Of a stretch of DNA of 64,000 nt, positions 34,945 through 46,789 are shown piece after piece (positions within the stretch are counted from its first letter, which is position 1; each line of letters begins with the position of its first letter). Position numbers and translations under genes: made by a program. Source of the stretch: Sparus aurata (Eukaryota; Chordata; Actinopteri; Spariformes; Sparidae); assembly GCF_900880675.1 (NCBI RefSeq), contig NC_044196.1:12155967-12219966 (forward strand). The letters run 5' to 3'. The notes under the pieces are model-generated. The model did not search any database and had not been told where the DNA came from. It worked only from the letters and a program-made list of their open reading frames with translations.

Positions 34945-37900
34945 TTAAAGCCTCTCACGTACTTCTTGTTTTTGAAGCTTGTGTCTCCAATATACTGCGA
35001 ATACAACAGCCGTCAGGATCGTCAACAAAGCACTGACACACACAGCTGTGATCAGTACTTCTCCTGCACAGACCTCTAAGGATACAAATCAAACAAGACA
35101 TTGTAAGAGCGACTGAAGCTGGAATAAATCACTTAAAAAAGATGGCAATTAATCAACTGATAGGAAAAGGCTGATGATGAGAAGATGGGTTTAATGGGTT
35201 TCATATTTCTTATTCATGCACTCAGAATCCCTGATTTTATTGCAGTTTATTTGGTTTATTTCTCTATGATCCACTAGCTGTGCCCTTTATTTCCTTCATT
35301 GTAACTCAGCTTTAATTAAAGTTGAATATTTTAAAATGTTCTTTGGATTTGAAAATCAAATAACATCAAAAGTCTAGAAAAGACGCAGGATGACATAGGA
35401 GGTCAAGATGTCAGAGGACGATCATTGTGGACAAAATAATTCAGGATAACGATATTATCACGTTGTCTCCACAAATTTTGACCAAAAACAAAAAGGTCTC
35501 AGTCAAATCCTTCGTCTTTTTCTGTTGTATGTTGGTTGGCAATCACATTACTGTCATCTACTTGAACAAAGCAAGAATACAAAAAAAGAAATGCTCAAAA
35601 GATATTTGATTTGTTTGTTGTTTCCATGATATCAATATTTCATTTTTTAAAATCACAATTATTGTAAGTACGATAATAACTACAAAATACAAAAAAAACC
35701 CAAGTGGGATATTTGAATGAAGTATCTTGAGGAAAGCATGAAAAACTGCTAAATTATGGACCTTTTGAAAATATTGTACATTAATACTAAAGGGGGAAAA
35801 TTTGACACAAAACATTGAATATTTCAGAGAGTGTGCCAGAAATATATAAAAAAAATTATAAGCCGTTGTTGTCCTCATTGAGCCTAATGTTGTGATGTCT
35901 GAATGAAGATTGTATGTTGTAAAATGTGGCAGGAGTAAATTGTCAAAAATCACGATGGAAGAATAACAATATGCTTTTATACCGTAGATGAACAAATGTT
36001 CCATTGAGGGCTCATTAAACAGTCACATGCTCCCACGCCACATGTCCATTTTCCCACAGTGAACAGTGTCTCTCTGTCTCGTCTATGCAGACTCATTAAC
36101 AAATAAAATCTCCAGTCACCCTGGGAATGTTTGCTGTCCAATGACTAGCCCGTGTTTCTCTAGTGAGAAACTTTCGGCAGTGGAAAATGTTGCATTTGAA
36201 TAAACAGGCTGTTATCCATTAGATAAGACTAAAAACAAACTGTTTCAGCTTGAATTGATCATGTTCTCACCGTTGATATCAATCTTCTCTTTAGGATCTG
36301 GTGTCTGCAGCGGCGTCTCTGTTGTGACAGACTTTGGCTCTGAAAAAAACAGATGACTCAGAAGTTAATATTTTTGATTTGTTTGGCCTTTTAGGTTTTA
36401 TTGAAAGAACAGCTGAAGGATTTGACAGGAAACAGGTCGAGAGAGAAGGGGAGTGACACACAGCAAAGGGCCCGAGGCCGGGACTCGAACCCACATCCGC
36501 TGCAGCGAGGACAAAGCCTCTGTACATGGGACACTCGCTCTTCCCACTGAGTTAAACGGCGCCTCATGACTCAATTTTCAAAGCAGACAGTAGCAGTGTC
36601 CTGTGGGGGGAACAGCTACGTATGTTGTTGCAAAATTAGCCACCGAGTTTTAAAGTTATTCGAGGCACTCATCAATAAGGTGCAGTATGTAAGAATTGGC
36701 AACTAACTGCTGCTTACTGTAGCTGCCATTAGCTCAGTTAGCTGTGCAGATAGCAGTCCAGCCTGAGGGTTGGGAGCACGGAGATAGTGTTAGCACAAGA
36801 GCTTTCGGACCCGGCTGGGATAGCTGGTTAGCATGCTAACTTTGGTAGATGCAAACCCATTAAATACATACAAAACTGTGTTTCCACAAATTCTGTTGAT
36901 AATTTTAGTTACTTTTGAATGTTTCCAACTAAAATTCATACATATTGCACCTTTAATTTGGATATCTGGATTAGCAACATTAGCATCATCATGTGTCACA
37001 AGTATAATGCAATTTATCTCAACCATAAACAAGATTTTAACACTCACCAACATAAAGGTAAATGATTGAAGACTTAAAATGGCTCTTTAACTTCGGGATG
37101 AAACACTGATATCTCCCTTCATCTTCAAACGTCACGTTGGTGATCTTGAGCGATATGTTGCCTCGTGTCAGGCCGTCTGCGAACAGCTCCGTCCTCTTGA
37201 CGTACTCTGCGATCTTCATGTCCAGGTCCTCTCGGGCGTCCCGATACAGATGGACGTACTCGACCCGGCGCAGGCGATCATTGGGGTCAGGCTTAAGGTC
37301 GGGCTTGGACCACTCCACTGTCAGACCAGTCACGTCAATCTGAGGCTCCACGTGACACGGCAGGATGGTGTCATCACCCAGGGCAGCAACAATTGTCTCA
37401 GGTGACCCAATCACCCTAAAATTCCCTGAGAAATAGAGGAAAACTTTAATATTAACAATTGAAACTTTAACATGAACTCATCGCTTATCTCCAGCACATT
37501 TACAACAACTTCATGACTTGGTCTACAAAATGTCACCAAAGTGATGTCTTCAAATATCTTGATCCAAAACCCAAATATATTCTATGATTTGAAGTTTCTG
37601 AGCCCAGTTGGCTCCATGTCGGTGTGAATCAACAGTACACAGTATTAAAGGCTAATATTTGTTTAAAGACTTATGTATACACAAACTTTGGCTGTTTGTT
37701 AAAAAAGTATGAGTATCTATGGCCTTGGCTTTGTTCTGTGGCTCTTCGTGTGTTAAAGCTGCTATAAGGAACTCTTCTCCTCTTAAGCACACCTACAGGA
37801 TGTCTGACAGTGAGGTCATTTTTTGTTTGTGACTTTGGATGATTGTTATGATGTGATGATGGTGAGACAAAAGAATGTTTAGAGCAGTAACACCAGACAA

Positions 37901-39927
37901 CGGAGCAGCTTCTGAGTATTTTAAGTGTATTTAACTGTAACCCATGTTAAAATATGACATATAAATAAGAATAAATCGTTTAAAAGCTGCATAAATAAGG
38001 TTAAAAGTTAAAAGTGATTCATTTAATGTAAATTGATTTCTCAGAGTTAATTAAAACTGTTAATACAACAATAATTTAATGTTGAAGATTAAAAGTATGT
38101 TGACAGAAAATTCATGTCGCTGCCCCTTTAAGAGGCGAGTGACGCTAGACGCAGCACCTGAGAGACGCTGCAGCAGAGGAGAAACCGGAGATAAGGAGCG
38201 GTAGTTAACAAGCAGAGAAAGGAGTGAAAAAGTAGATTTTGCAGTTGAGAAACATAACTTGCCTGGTCGGGAACTGACGGGGGATTTTATGAAAACTAAG
38301 CCACACCGGTTTTGGTCAGTTTTTTTGCTCGGTTTGAAGCTCGGACGGAGCGAGGACTGGTCTGCACTGTGCGGGCGTGCACATTCACAGACGGGATCCA
38401 AGATGGCGGGCTAGACCCAGATCTTCATTCTCACCTTCTCCATCGCATCAGTGAGGAAATCTTCTGCATATGGTGACTCGCTGCCAGAGCGGTAGGAGTA
38501 TCAGGAATTATTTTTGAACTGAACTGAGAGCTGATTGGATTATTATTTCTTGGACTGAATCGAACTGAAACTTTTCATTGAACTGAACTCTTGAACCCTC
38601 ATTTGGACTCGAACTTGAATTGAACGTGTCATACTTTTATTTGCATATTGAGTTCATATATTTGAATGTGATTTGAAATGATTGTGGTCCACTTTGATTT
38701 GAATGTGTATTTGAAGGTATTTTCTTGCCTGTAAAGGAAGGGAAAAAAAGTTAACTCAGAAAGAAAAATAGGAATTCCAAAAATAGGTGTAACCTAAGAA
38801 AAGACTGGTCCAGTTCAACTTATTTAGCTTGACTGAAATAACCTGGGTGAACTAAAGAACAAAAAAGAGTGAATTACCTTTTCATTTATTATAATTGCCT
38901 CAATATTAAGAACCTGCAGAGTACTCTTTTTGTTTGTGTACTGTGTTTTATATGTGTGTTTTGCATTCAGTAAATTGCCGGCCTTTTACATTTAAAGAAA
39001 CGGTCTCTGGTGTGATTATTTTTGCTCCCCACTCCTTAGAACCTAGAACTAGTCCAGTGGCGCATTAAATGGTGTGATACCGGTGCTACATAACCACCTG
39101 TTGTATTGACAGATAGCTTGGCTACATTGTGTTCCTGTTTTCATCATCTCCTGTGATACCACCAGATGTTTGAACGTTAACTGCACTGCGCTTTGCTGTT
39201 GCCATAGTTGACTTAACGACTGCAAACTAATGTTCAACCAGGCTTCATTAACTTGTAGTCATGGAGACTGATCAAGTTAAAGATTAATCAAAGAACAAAT
39301 GTGATGTTAGATTCTTTTCATGTTAGTCTTATCATGTTCTTGGCTTTGTATGTGTAGTTTTTACGTTTACTTATTCAGAAATCTGGTAGAAATACTTAGA
39401 TTTGATTTTATTTGCATTGCTTTTTAAGCACAGTGGAAAACTCAAGACTTTTACAATAATACCAATATCTGACATCTTTATAGGACCAATATCTACAATA
39501 TCAATGAGAATATTAGCTCAGAAATATGTATTTTTTCCACAACTGAATAAAACAAGCTGTTCTCAGAGGAAGATAAGGTCCCCAGAACACTGCTTGAAGC
39601 TGGAAAGGTAGCAGGGTCCACCACATATAAGCAAAGCAAAACAGTATGAAGTTGAGTTTGTTTGTTTATTCTGTTTGTTCAGTCATGAAAACTAAAATCA
39701 GTCACTGAAGAGCTTAAAATATCTTCTCCAATACTACATAGTGTCTCTTTCGAGAAAATACAAGAATTAGTGGACAACATCCAGTCTGTGTGAGGCTACA
39801 GGTTATGGTAACAGACAATATAAGAATATGGGAGTTTACCTTCAGCAGGTGTGCAGGAGAAAATCAGCAGAAGGACGACGAGAGTTACAGAATACAGAGA
39901 AAAGCTGTGATTGAGCTCCAGGTCCAT
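34945..39927 (-). CDS. B: BTN/MOG-like single-V immunoglobulin membrane protein
   Basis: Four exons, all joined in phase 1: signal 39840-39927, V-type 37048-37425, stalk 36271-36339, transmembrane plus tail 34945-35075. Total 666 nt, 221 residues. The signal peptide begins MDLELNHSFSLYSVTLVVLL. The V domain is canonical: C53 (TILPC), W68 (VEWSK), RTELF, NIS and NVT glycosylation sites, and DEGRYQC with C137. The stalk is Thr/Pro-rich. The transmembrane core is AVCVSALLTILTAVVFAVYW, followed by a short basic tail ending EVRERL. Motifs place it with butyrophilin/MOG/B7-type V domains, which act as cell-surface ligands or modulators of lymphocytes; the partner is unknown. There is no second (C-type) Ig domain and no B30.2 domain. 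A SINE and an LTR-like insertion lie in its introns. Confidence 0.82.
36384..36563 (-). mobile_element. tRNA-derived SINE
   Basis: The minus strand begins GGCGCCGTTTAACTCAGTGG, with an A-box-like TAACTCAGTGGG (36543-36554) and a perfect B box GGTTCGAGTCC (36481-36491). The tail contains CTGTTTCCTGTCAAATC and AATAAAACC. It sits about 45 bp upstream of the B stalk exon, in the V-stalk intron. Confidence 0.85.
38098..39090 (+). mobile_element. Probable solo LTR in intron 1 of B
   Basis: The segment begins TGTTGACAG and ends GGTGCTACA, with the TG...CA ends of an LTR. It has a GC-rich promoter-like part (CCCCTTTAAGAGGCGAGTG), repeated TTGAACTGAACT motifs and a late GTCTCTGGTGTGATTATTTT section. 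No frame is conserved. The flanking five bases do not match as a duplication, so the exact borders are uncertain. Confidence 0.4.
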
Positions 39928-40830
39928 TGAAACGAGTTGGTTTAACAAACACAGACAGACTGAAGACAAAGCTGCTGCTGCTGCAGAGGATCAGTGTCAA
40001 CACATCACAGGAACTCGAGTCATCAAAAATTTCCCAAAAACTGTGGAAGACATGTTGAGACACGAATCAGACTCCGTCACCAGACTCCCTTTAAAAACAC
40101 TAAATCATGAGACTCATTGCATTACCAGACACTTTATAATCACCCTGAAACCCTGTCTATAAGATATTGTTACCTATTTAGGCTTCCTTGTTAATCCAGC
40201 AAACATTATACATGACAATATTTCTTTCTTTGTGTAATGCCTGTTATGTATTTATCTACCTCCTCTTCCTGTACTTGTTGCATCTTTAGCTGAATTTTCT
40301 GTTGTGTGATAAATAAAGCCCATCTTATCTAATATCAGAGTTAGGGGTTTCACAGACTCCCACAGAGAATATAACTAGAACCCTGTTTATATGCTGCTTT
40401 CTTCGTATTCTTTCAGTAGCAACTCTGGTTATGCTTCAAGTAAAGAGTAGTCATGAGCTCATGTGCGTTTGGGAATTACGTTTTCAATCGCACACAAAGA
40501 CCCCCTTCCCCTAAAACAGTCTCCTGATAGAGAGCCGACGCCACGCCCATAAACAAACTAACGTCTCTGTTGCCATGGTTGCAGGTAACCGTTAAAACAG
40601 CTGACAGAAGCACAGCAGGTGATAAAAACAGAAACAAAATGCAGCCAAGCTAACTGTGGACAGTTGGATCACATCTATTTTTTCTGCCTCATCAAACTAA
40701 ATATACAAACAAGCTCCATTTAATACCATCATACTTTGTCTATATGTGGCGGACCCTGCCACCTCTCTATATTCAAACAGTGTTCTGAGACCTTATTTTC
40801 CTCTGAAAACAGTTTCTTTATTCACTGATG
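39100..40830. repeat. Inverted duplication around the B first exon
   Basis: 39540-39650 (CTGTTCTCAGAGGAAGATAAG, GCAGGGTCCACCACATATAA) is the reverse complement of 40720-40820 (TATATGTGGCGGACCCTGCC, GACCTTATTTTCCTCTGA). The intact B signal exon lies between the arms. A similar inverted pair lies at 47110-47300 and 47740-48010. Confidence 0.65.
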
Positions 40831-41014
40831 GAAAGAAATACACATTTCTGAGTTTGCTACTGTTTCCCCATTAATATTGTATTATATACGATATATACGA
40901 GTTTGAATTTCTTATATACAAAACCACACAGTGCGCCTTTAAGAAAAGAGACATTTACACAGTTTAAATTGTGCAGCTTTATTCTATAAACTATAGTTAT
41001 AATGCTGATTTTAC

Positions 41015-41085
41015 CTTCAACAGGCGTCAATGAGAAGAAAAAGCAACAGGACGACAGAGAGGTTGAAACCAACCAGTCGAGGTGA
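41015..41085 (-). pseudogene. B-type signal-exon relic
   Basis: Minus strand CTCTCTGTCGTCCTGTTGCT leading to CCTGTTGAAG and a GTAAAA donor. A frame from 41114 runs through it (FFFSLTPVEG), but no downstream V exon matches and the hydrophobic core is altered. Confidence 0.45.
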
Positions 41086-41199
41086 GACACACAGGGAAAT
41101 TTGAAATTGTTCACCAGAGCTGACTCACCCCAACTGAAATCAACGCTCGGTTAATCCCGCCTACGCTTCATTTAAATTCAGGAGGCGGTCACTTTCTCG

Positions 41200-42420
41200 G
41201 TGTAATATTGTACCCACATTATAATTAAACCACTCATGTACATGTTCATCAGGGGAGAAGTTGGACCTCCGTAAATCGAGCCAAAAGACGGGAGTATAGT
41301 GACAATCAGAAACATGTTCACTAGTCACATACAGAGCCAGCTGTTGTTAACATCTGGGAAAAATCACTAAAGAGAAATTTCAAATCCGGTGCAGGTCGCT
41401 GTATGCAGTCACTACCGTTGATAGTTTATTATCGCGGAAATAGAAATGTGAGTCACCGACAGCAGCAGACACGTGGGAGAGTTTTTAAAATAAATCAAGG
41501 CTCACCTGTTGGTCCATGATTGGAGGAGACGGAGTTATTGTTGTTATTGATGCGTTATGGAGGGCGAATATAGGCTACTTTACAGAGAATATAAAACATC
41601 CACACGGAGGATCCATTGTGGGAACACAACTGTAATCCGCTCTCGTTACAGATAGAACACCTTTAAAACTGTGTGAAAACAAGAGGAACTGTAATAAATC
41701 CATACCATCGTGGTTAAAGTCACATTATTATTAGACCTAAAACTCCGTTCTTCAGCAGAGTGACTTCCGTGTCTTCACCGTGTATTTATGAGAGAGAGGG
41801 AGAGAGAGAGAGAGCGCTCCCATCAACATCCGTCCACTTTAAATTTGATTTTAATTGACAGTAAAATTGAAGATAATCAATCACCAGAGAGATGGACGGT
41901 TTAATGAACGATTTCGTAAATAGTATATTTGCACCAGGGAGATGCTTGGATGCGGGAACTGCAGCCCTTAAAACGAGGCTGTAACATATGCCGTAACATA
42001 TGCCGAATTAACAAGAAGGTTTAAATATTCAATAATTTGTGAGAAACCACGCTTATTAAAGGTTATAAAGTTTCTCTTAACTCGACGACGCACAAAATCG
42101 AGCGATTTTTTTAAGGGAGTCTGGTGAATTTCTCTCCCTCTTCATCTCCTTGCTGGTGTTGACTGTAGTTATAGGTTGGTTTTGCAATTTGCAAGTATAG
42201 ACCTGAGTGTGTTCTCCACGAACAAACATAATAATCTTTTCTTTTTATCTTTAGTAGTGACTAATAAATATAAAGGCTTTCTACTGACATCAGTGGAATC
42301 CTGTACTTCTTGTATCGGGTATCACGCCATCTGTGTAGAGAAGGCAACATGCTGCTAGTCAAATAGAACATATCTTTTTGAGATAAAGCAGTAAACCTAA
42401 AAACAAATCATTCTCCAAAC
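41200..42420. other. Spacer with GA-rich tract
   Basis: A GA repeat lies near 41789-41813. 41230-41290 matches 48370-48480 (TGTACATGTTCA, AGCCAAAAGAC). The minus strand at 41507-41518 reads ATGGACCAACAG before GTGAGC, a possible tiny first exon, but nothing downstream supports it. Confidence 0.4.
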
Positions 42421-42424
42421 ACAA

Positions 42425-42785
42425 AAGTTTAAATCTGTCAGGCTTCACAAAATGGCAGGCAAGAACCCAATAGCACGACACAAAAACAGTTCAGGTGCAA
42501 AAACAGGTTTTAATACAAAGCGAAGGTCAAACCAGGTGATCAGTCAGCGAAGCAAACAAATCTATCTCTAAAAGGAGCAGGCAAAAGGTAAAGTCCGAAG
42601 TCTAAAAATGCAGGTCAAATCAGGCAGGATGAGGATCAGAATCAAATGACAGAACGCTGGAGAGCTAGGCTAACACACTAGACAATCTGGCAAAGAACTG
42701 AGGGAAAAGGATCTGTACAAATACTGAGGGCTGATTAGCTGATGAGGAGCAGGTGAGTATGGGGTGGGGCAGGCCAGGTGGATCA
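42425..42785. repeat. Dispersed-repeat-like segment
   Basis: A block rich in AGGTGCAAAAACAGGTTTTA, GCAGGCAAAAGG and GAGGAGCAGGTGAG motifs, typical of dispersed fish repeats. It has no ends or coding frame that allow classification. It replaces the 3'-most part of the A-type 3' UTR, which resumes at about 42810. Confidence 0.3.
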
Positions 42786-43325
42786 AACCAATAGGTAATG
42801 CAGAAATCAGCCCACTTTAAGTTCTCTTTTGTAAATATTGCATGATGTCCTCGCTGACCTTTATCATTATTATTTATCTAAATTCAGTAACTTATTGATC
42901 AAACTGAAGTTGTGACATATTTCTCAAATACTGTGAGAATGAATTGAAGGACTGCGATCGTCCTCAATTTATTTTATAAATAAGAAAAAAAGCTGCACCC
43001 CTGTTTGAGACACACACAGGGTTTAAATCCTCAAGCTCTCCTCCAGCCAGTCAGAACTGAAGAAGCCAAAAAAAGACACAAAGGAGTTTGACAGTAAATA
43101 TATTTTTTTATTTCAGCATCATAAAAAACAGTCAGATATCATGTTTGAACACAAAGTCAGAATAAATGCTTCACAGAGTCAGAAGTGCTTTACAGAAGAT
43201 AAAATATTCCGTTAAAAAGCATCAATAAAAACAACACATCCAATGATCCCTTTAGAACCGATCTGCACTTTGACCTGACGGCTGCAGTCCAACATGATGA
43301 GACCTGACGTTTAATGTATATTCAC

Positions 43326-43973
43326 TAGGGCTGTCAAACGATTCATTTTTTTAATCACTATTAATCACATTTTGTCCATAGTTAACTCGCATTTAATCGC
43401 AATTTTTTTGGCACATTTTTTTCTGTTCTAAATGTACCTTAATGTATTTTTTTCAAGGAAAATAAAAGGCTCAAAAAATATCCCCTTTACTATAAATGGA
43501 ATCAAAACATGGTGATGTCTGCTTTTGGCAAGGGGGGAGGGGGTGGGCTCTCTGCATCTGCCGTATTTGGCTTGCAAATGATATTTGAGCCTCGACGTAC
43601 TTCAATGTTAACTCATTTCATGTCGACAGTACGTGCAGATAACTTTTGTCCTATCGACCGAACCGTCTAGCAGTGTTTTGAAAGTAAATTTGCCGCTCAT
43701 AAGTCCTTTCTCCATTTCCTTTCACTTTCGCTTTTCAGTCCACCGTGTTTTTCCCGAACGCCAACCCTGCTTCTTCTTCTTCTGACTCCCTTTCTTAATC
43801 TTCTGCCACCCTCTGGATCAAGACTACAGGTGCCACCGACGGCCATAAATCAAACAATGAGCATTTCTTTTTTTTTTTTTAATACCAAGCGTTAATCGGG
43901 CGTTAAAAAAATGAACGGCGTTAAGAGGATGTTGCATTAACAAGTTATTAACACGTTAACTTTGACAGCCCTA
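43326..43973. mobile_element. hAT-type MITE with 8-bp target duplication
   Basis: Ends are TAGGGCTGTCAAACG and CTTTGACAGCCCTA, imperfect inverted repeats of about 14 bases of the hAT type. The flanking duplication ATATTCAC at 43318-43325 and 43974-43981 is exact. The 648-bp interior has no transposase frame and ends with a poly(T) tract near 43868-43880. Confidence 0.92.
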
Positions 43974-44212
43974 ATATTCACATATACATGTTTGAAAGAG
44001 GACTAAAGGAATCCATCTGTGTCAAACTGGAACGACCGTCTGTGAACAGATGAGGTGGTCTAAGACATCACTTATCACCCACCTACAAGCTGAGCAACCA
44101 CTCACACCTGGGCTCACCTGGCCCTAACAACCTACATGAAGGCCGGTTGGACCAAAGACCCACAGGTGGTACTAAAGACTCTGAAAATCAGAGGTCACGC
44201 ATGTCCTTAACA

Positions 44213-44450
44213 ACTCTGTAAGGACACTCCCAAACTATGTAATGACACAACCACACTTTGTAAGGACACTCTCACACTCTGTAAGGACACTCCCACATTC
44301 TGTAAGGACATTCCAACACTCTGTAAGGACACTCCCACACTCTGTAAGGAAACACCGACACTGTGTAAGGACACTCCCACACTGTGTAAGGACACATCCA
44401 CACTCTGTAAGGACATTCCCACACTCTGTAAGGACACTCCCACATTGGGT
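44213..44450. repeat. 21-bp minisatellite, long array
   Basis: About eleven imperfect units of CTGTAAGGACACTCCCACA. It is open in several frames (GVSLQSV repeated on the minus strand), but has no start context or partner exon and is non-coding 3' flank of A5. The A3 counterpart at 21155-21255 is shorter. Confidence 0.92.
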
Positions 44451-45007
44451 TTAAAAGCCTGTGACTCCCCTCCAGTTTGTCAGAACTGAAGAAGCCTCTT
44501 GGATGAGACTTGAAACATCTTCAAGAAACTGAAACAAGTCCAGTTGCTTACGATACAGAAAATAGAATTACCATCACCTGGATGACTGATTAACTTCTTC
44601 AACATGTATTGTACTAAATATGAAATACATACTTACCACTACAGTGTACTTAGAATATTATGCAAGTTAAAGTGCAGGGAGTATGTAAAAGTAAATTACA
44701 AAGCTTTAAGAGTAACTTAGCTGAACTGATATTTACAACTATCAGTATTGTGAAGTGAAGCTAATTAGCATTTAGCCAATACAATATTAGTTTCCAGGTT
44801 TTGAAGCAGCATTACAGTGATGTGATTTTCTGAACTTACAACATTGTTACAATACTTTATCCACCAAGTCATTGTATTCTCATTGATGATGATTATTGAT
44901 CAGAAAGCATTGTGATTCGGGGGTTACGGCATTTACATGTGCTCACATCGGAACAGCTTTGGATGTAAGTTGCTCAGACGATGAACTCTATTGATCTCCG
45001 TCAACAA

Positions 45008-46527
45008 CTAAATGATGGCAGGTCTGTCCTGATGTTGAACTGTGTGATTGACAAGAGAGAAAAGTAAGTTCAAACAAAGCACTGACACAAACAAAATAGT
45101 TCAATTCTGAACAACATCAAGAACAAACAAACCTTTATTACATCGACGAATGAGAGCTGACAGGCACCACTGAGCTGCACCGAGGAGACATATTATAGCA
45201 CCAAATAAAAGAACTGCACCAGTTGCAACTTTATTCGGATCTTGTGATCTCACTTCCTTCGACCCTCTTGGTGTGTGTTCAGCATCTGCATGAAGACAGA
45301 AAACCAGTGTTAGTATCTGATATCAGGAGCATCAACTCATCAAAGTCAAACCACCACATCAAGAACATTTTCACCAACTCAGCAAAAATAGAAACAAGAC
45401 AATAAGTGAGTAAATAAACAGGAAACAACAAGTAAACACAGATGTGCGGTTCAGGTGTCGGACGGCCCTCAAAATCAGATTTGGCACCAGTTTCCCATGA
45501 TGCATTATTTCTCTATGAGTAACCATGGTGACCTACCTTCAGTTGACGCTGTTGTGATGACGTTGTGTTCCTCATGTCCTCTGTTTTCTCCACGAGAGGT
45601 CACATTCAAGACAAAATGTTCTTTGGGTGTAAATCAGGAGGCTGTTAGATTCTGATGTCTGACCCGTGTGGCAGTAACATGTTTCCATCCTGCACTGCAG
45701 CAGAGTTCAGCTCACCTGTGGTCTGCAGCAGCCATCTCTCTGTGACCTTGTCATAATTAGTAGCCACATCACACCAGTAGTTTCCAGAGTCTTCAGTCCT
45801 GAGTCTGGACACATGAAGTCTGATCCGTCTGTCTCTGAGGGCGTCTTTGTCAACCTGGACTCGTCCTGCAAACTGTGGATCCTGAGACTCTGGGACGTCG
45901 ACGCTGTTAAACATTTCATACAAAAGCTTTGAAGGGTTTGACCACAGAAAACAACGCATGTTGGTGAGAGACCTGTTGGTTTTGATGGTACTGTCCCATC
46001 TGATGGTGATGTTCTCGTCCTCCTCTGCCTGATAGAAGGTCCTGTTTATTTTCCCAGCAGACATCACTGCAGACAAGAGTGAGGGCAAAGAGAGACATCA
46101 TGTGGACTAACATCAAACTTCACCTCATTTCAGCCTGAAACACTTTTATCAAGGAACTGAGAGATCCTTAACTAAAGCAGCAATTTAGATTTAGTTATTA
46201 CTGTGTGTGTCCACCAGGTGAGGGATAATGCCTGCCTAGGTGTCCATTATCAGGAATTAATGGACGACGCAGAGGCCTGAATGGACACTTTCACAGGCTT
46301 TATACTTATACCATGGTGAATTGCCAAAGAAAAGAAATAAGATCATTAATTTCTATTTTCAGGCATTTTGTGATCAAAATCTAAAGGTGTCCACAAGAAA
46401 TAACCTCCTGGCAACACCTGAGGGTGTTAATTATACAATAGAAAATCAAATTAAATGTGAGTAGCCGGACTACTGACCACAGACAGAGGAGGTCAGAACA
46501 CTGAGCAAAACCAAGATCATCTTCATC
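45008..46527 (-). CDS. A5: intact single-V-domain immunoglobulin membrane protein
   Basis: Coding exons: signal 46478-46526, V-type 45716-46066, stalk 45537-45620, transmembrane 45133-45285, tail 45008-45039. Total 669 nt, 222 residues, all joined in phase 1. The signal peptide is MKMILVLLSVLTSSVCG. The V domain has TIRWDSTIKTN, MRCF, FAGRVQ, RLHVSRLRTEDSG and YWCD. The Cys of RVQC in A1 and A2 is Val here, leaving the MRCF and YWCD cysteines. The stalk has an NVT site. The membrane core is AVLLFGAIICLLGAAQW, and the short tail ends DRPAII. The stalk acceptor is AAAG rather than ACAG, weaker but usable. No untranslated first exon matching A1 to A3 was found upstream, so its promoter may differ. 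Confidence 0.78.
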
Positions 46528-46789
46528 CTGTCAGAGAGGAGACAGTTTTATTAGAGGAACAAGATTTGACTTCATCAAACATTCATTTCAATGTTATTTC
46601 GGTGAATATAATGGTATGTACATTTTTTTATTCAGCCACTTTTCTATTTTTTATTTCTGCAGTCTTCTTTGATTACGGCCAATGTCATGCTCACGTGCTA
46701 ATTGTTATATTGTACATGCTAGTTACAGTTACATACAACAATAACAACATTTTGTCATTCATAACAAGTCGTTAAACAGCTGATTGCAT

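Noticed and set aside
38060..38401. Minus-strand frame of 113 codons
   Set aside because: It lies inside the probable LTR in intron 1 of gene B, with no recognisable domain and no matching splice sites.
41505..41518. Possible four-codon first exon (ATGGACCAACAG before GTGAGC)
   Set aside because: Too short to judge, with no downstream exon in a compatible phase identified.
44213..44450. CRISPR-like regular repeats
   Set aside because: The units are contiguous with no unique spacers and the context is a vertebrate genome; this is a minisatellite.
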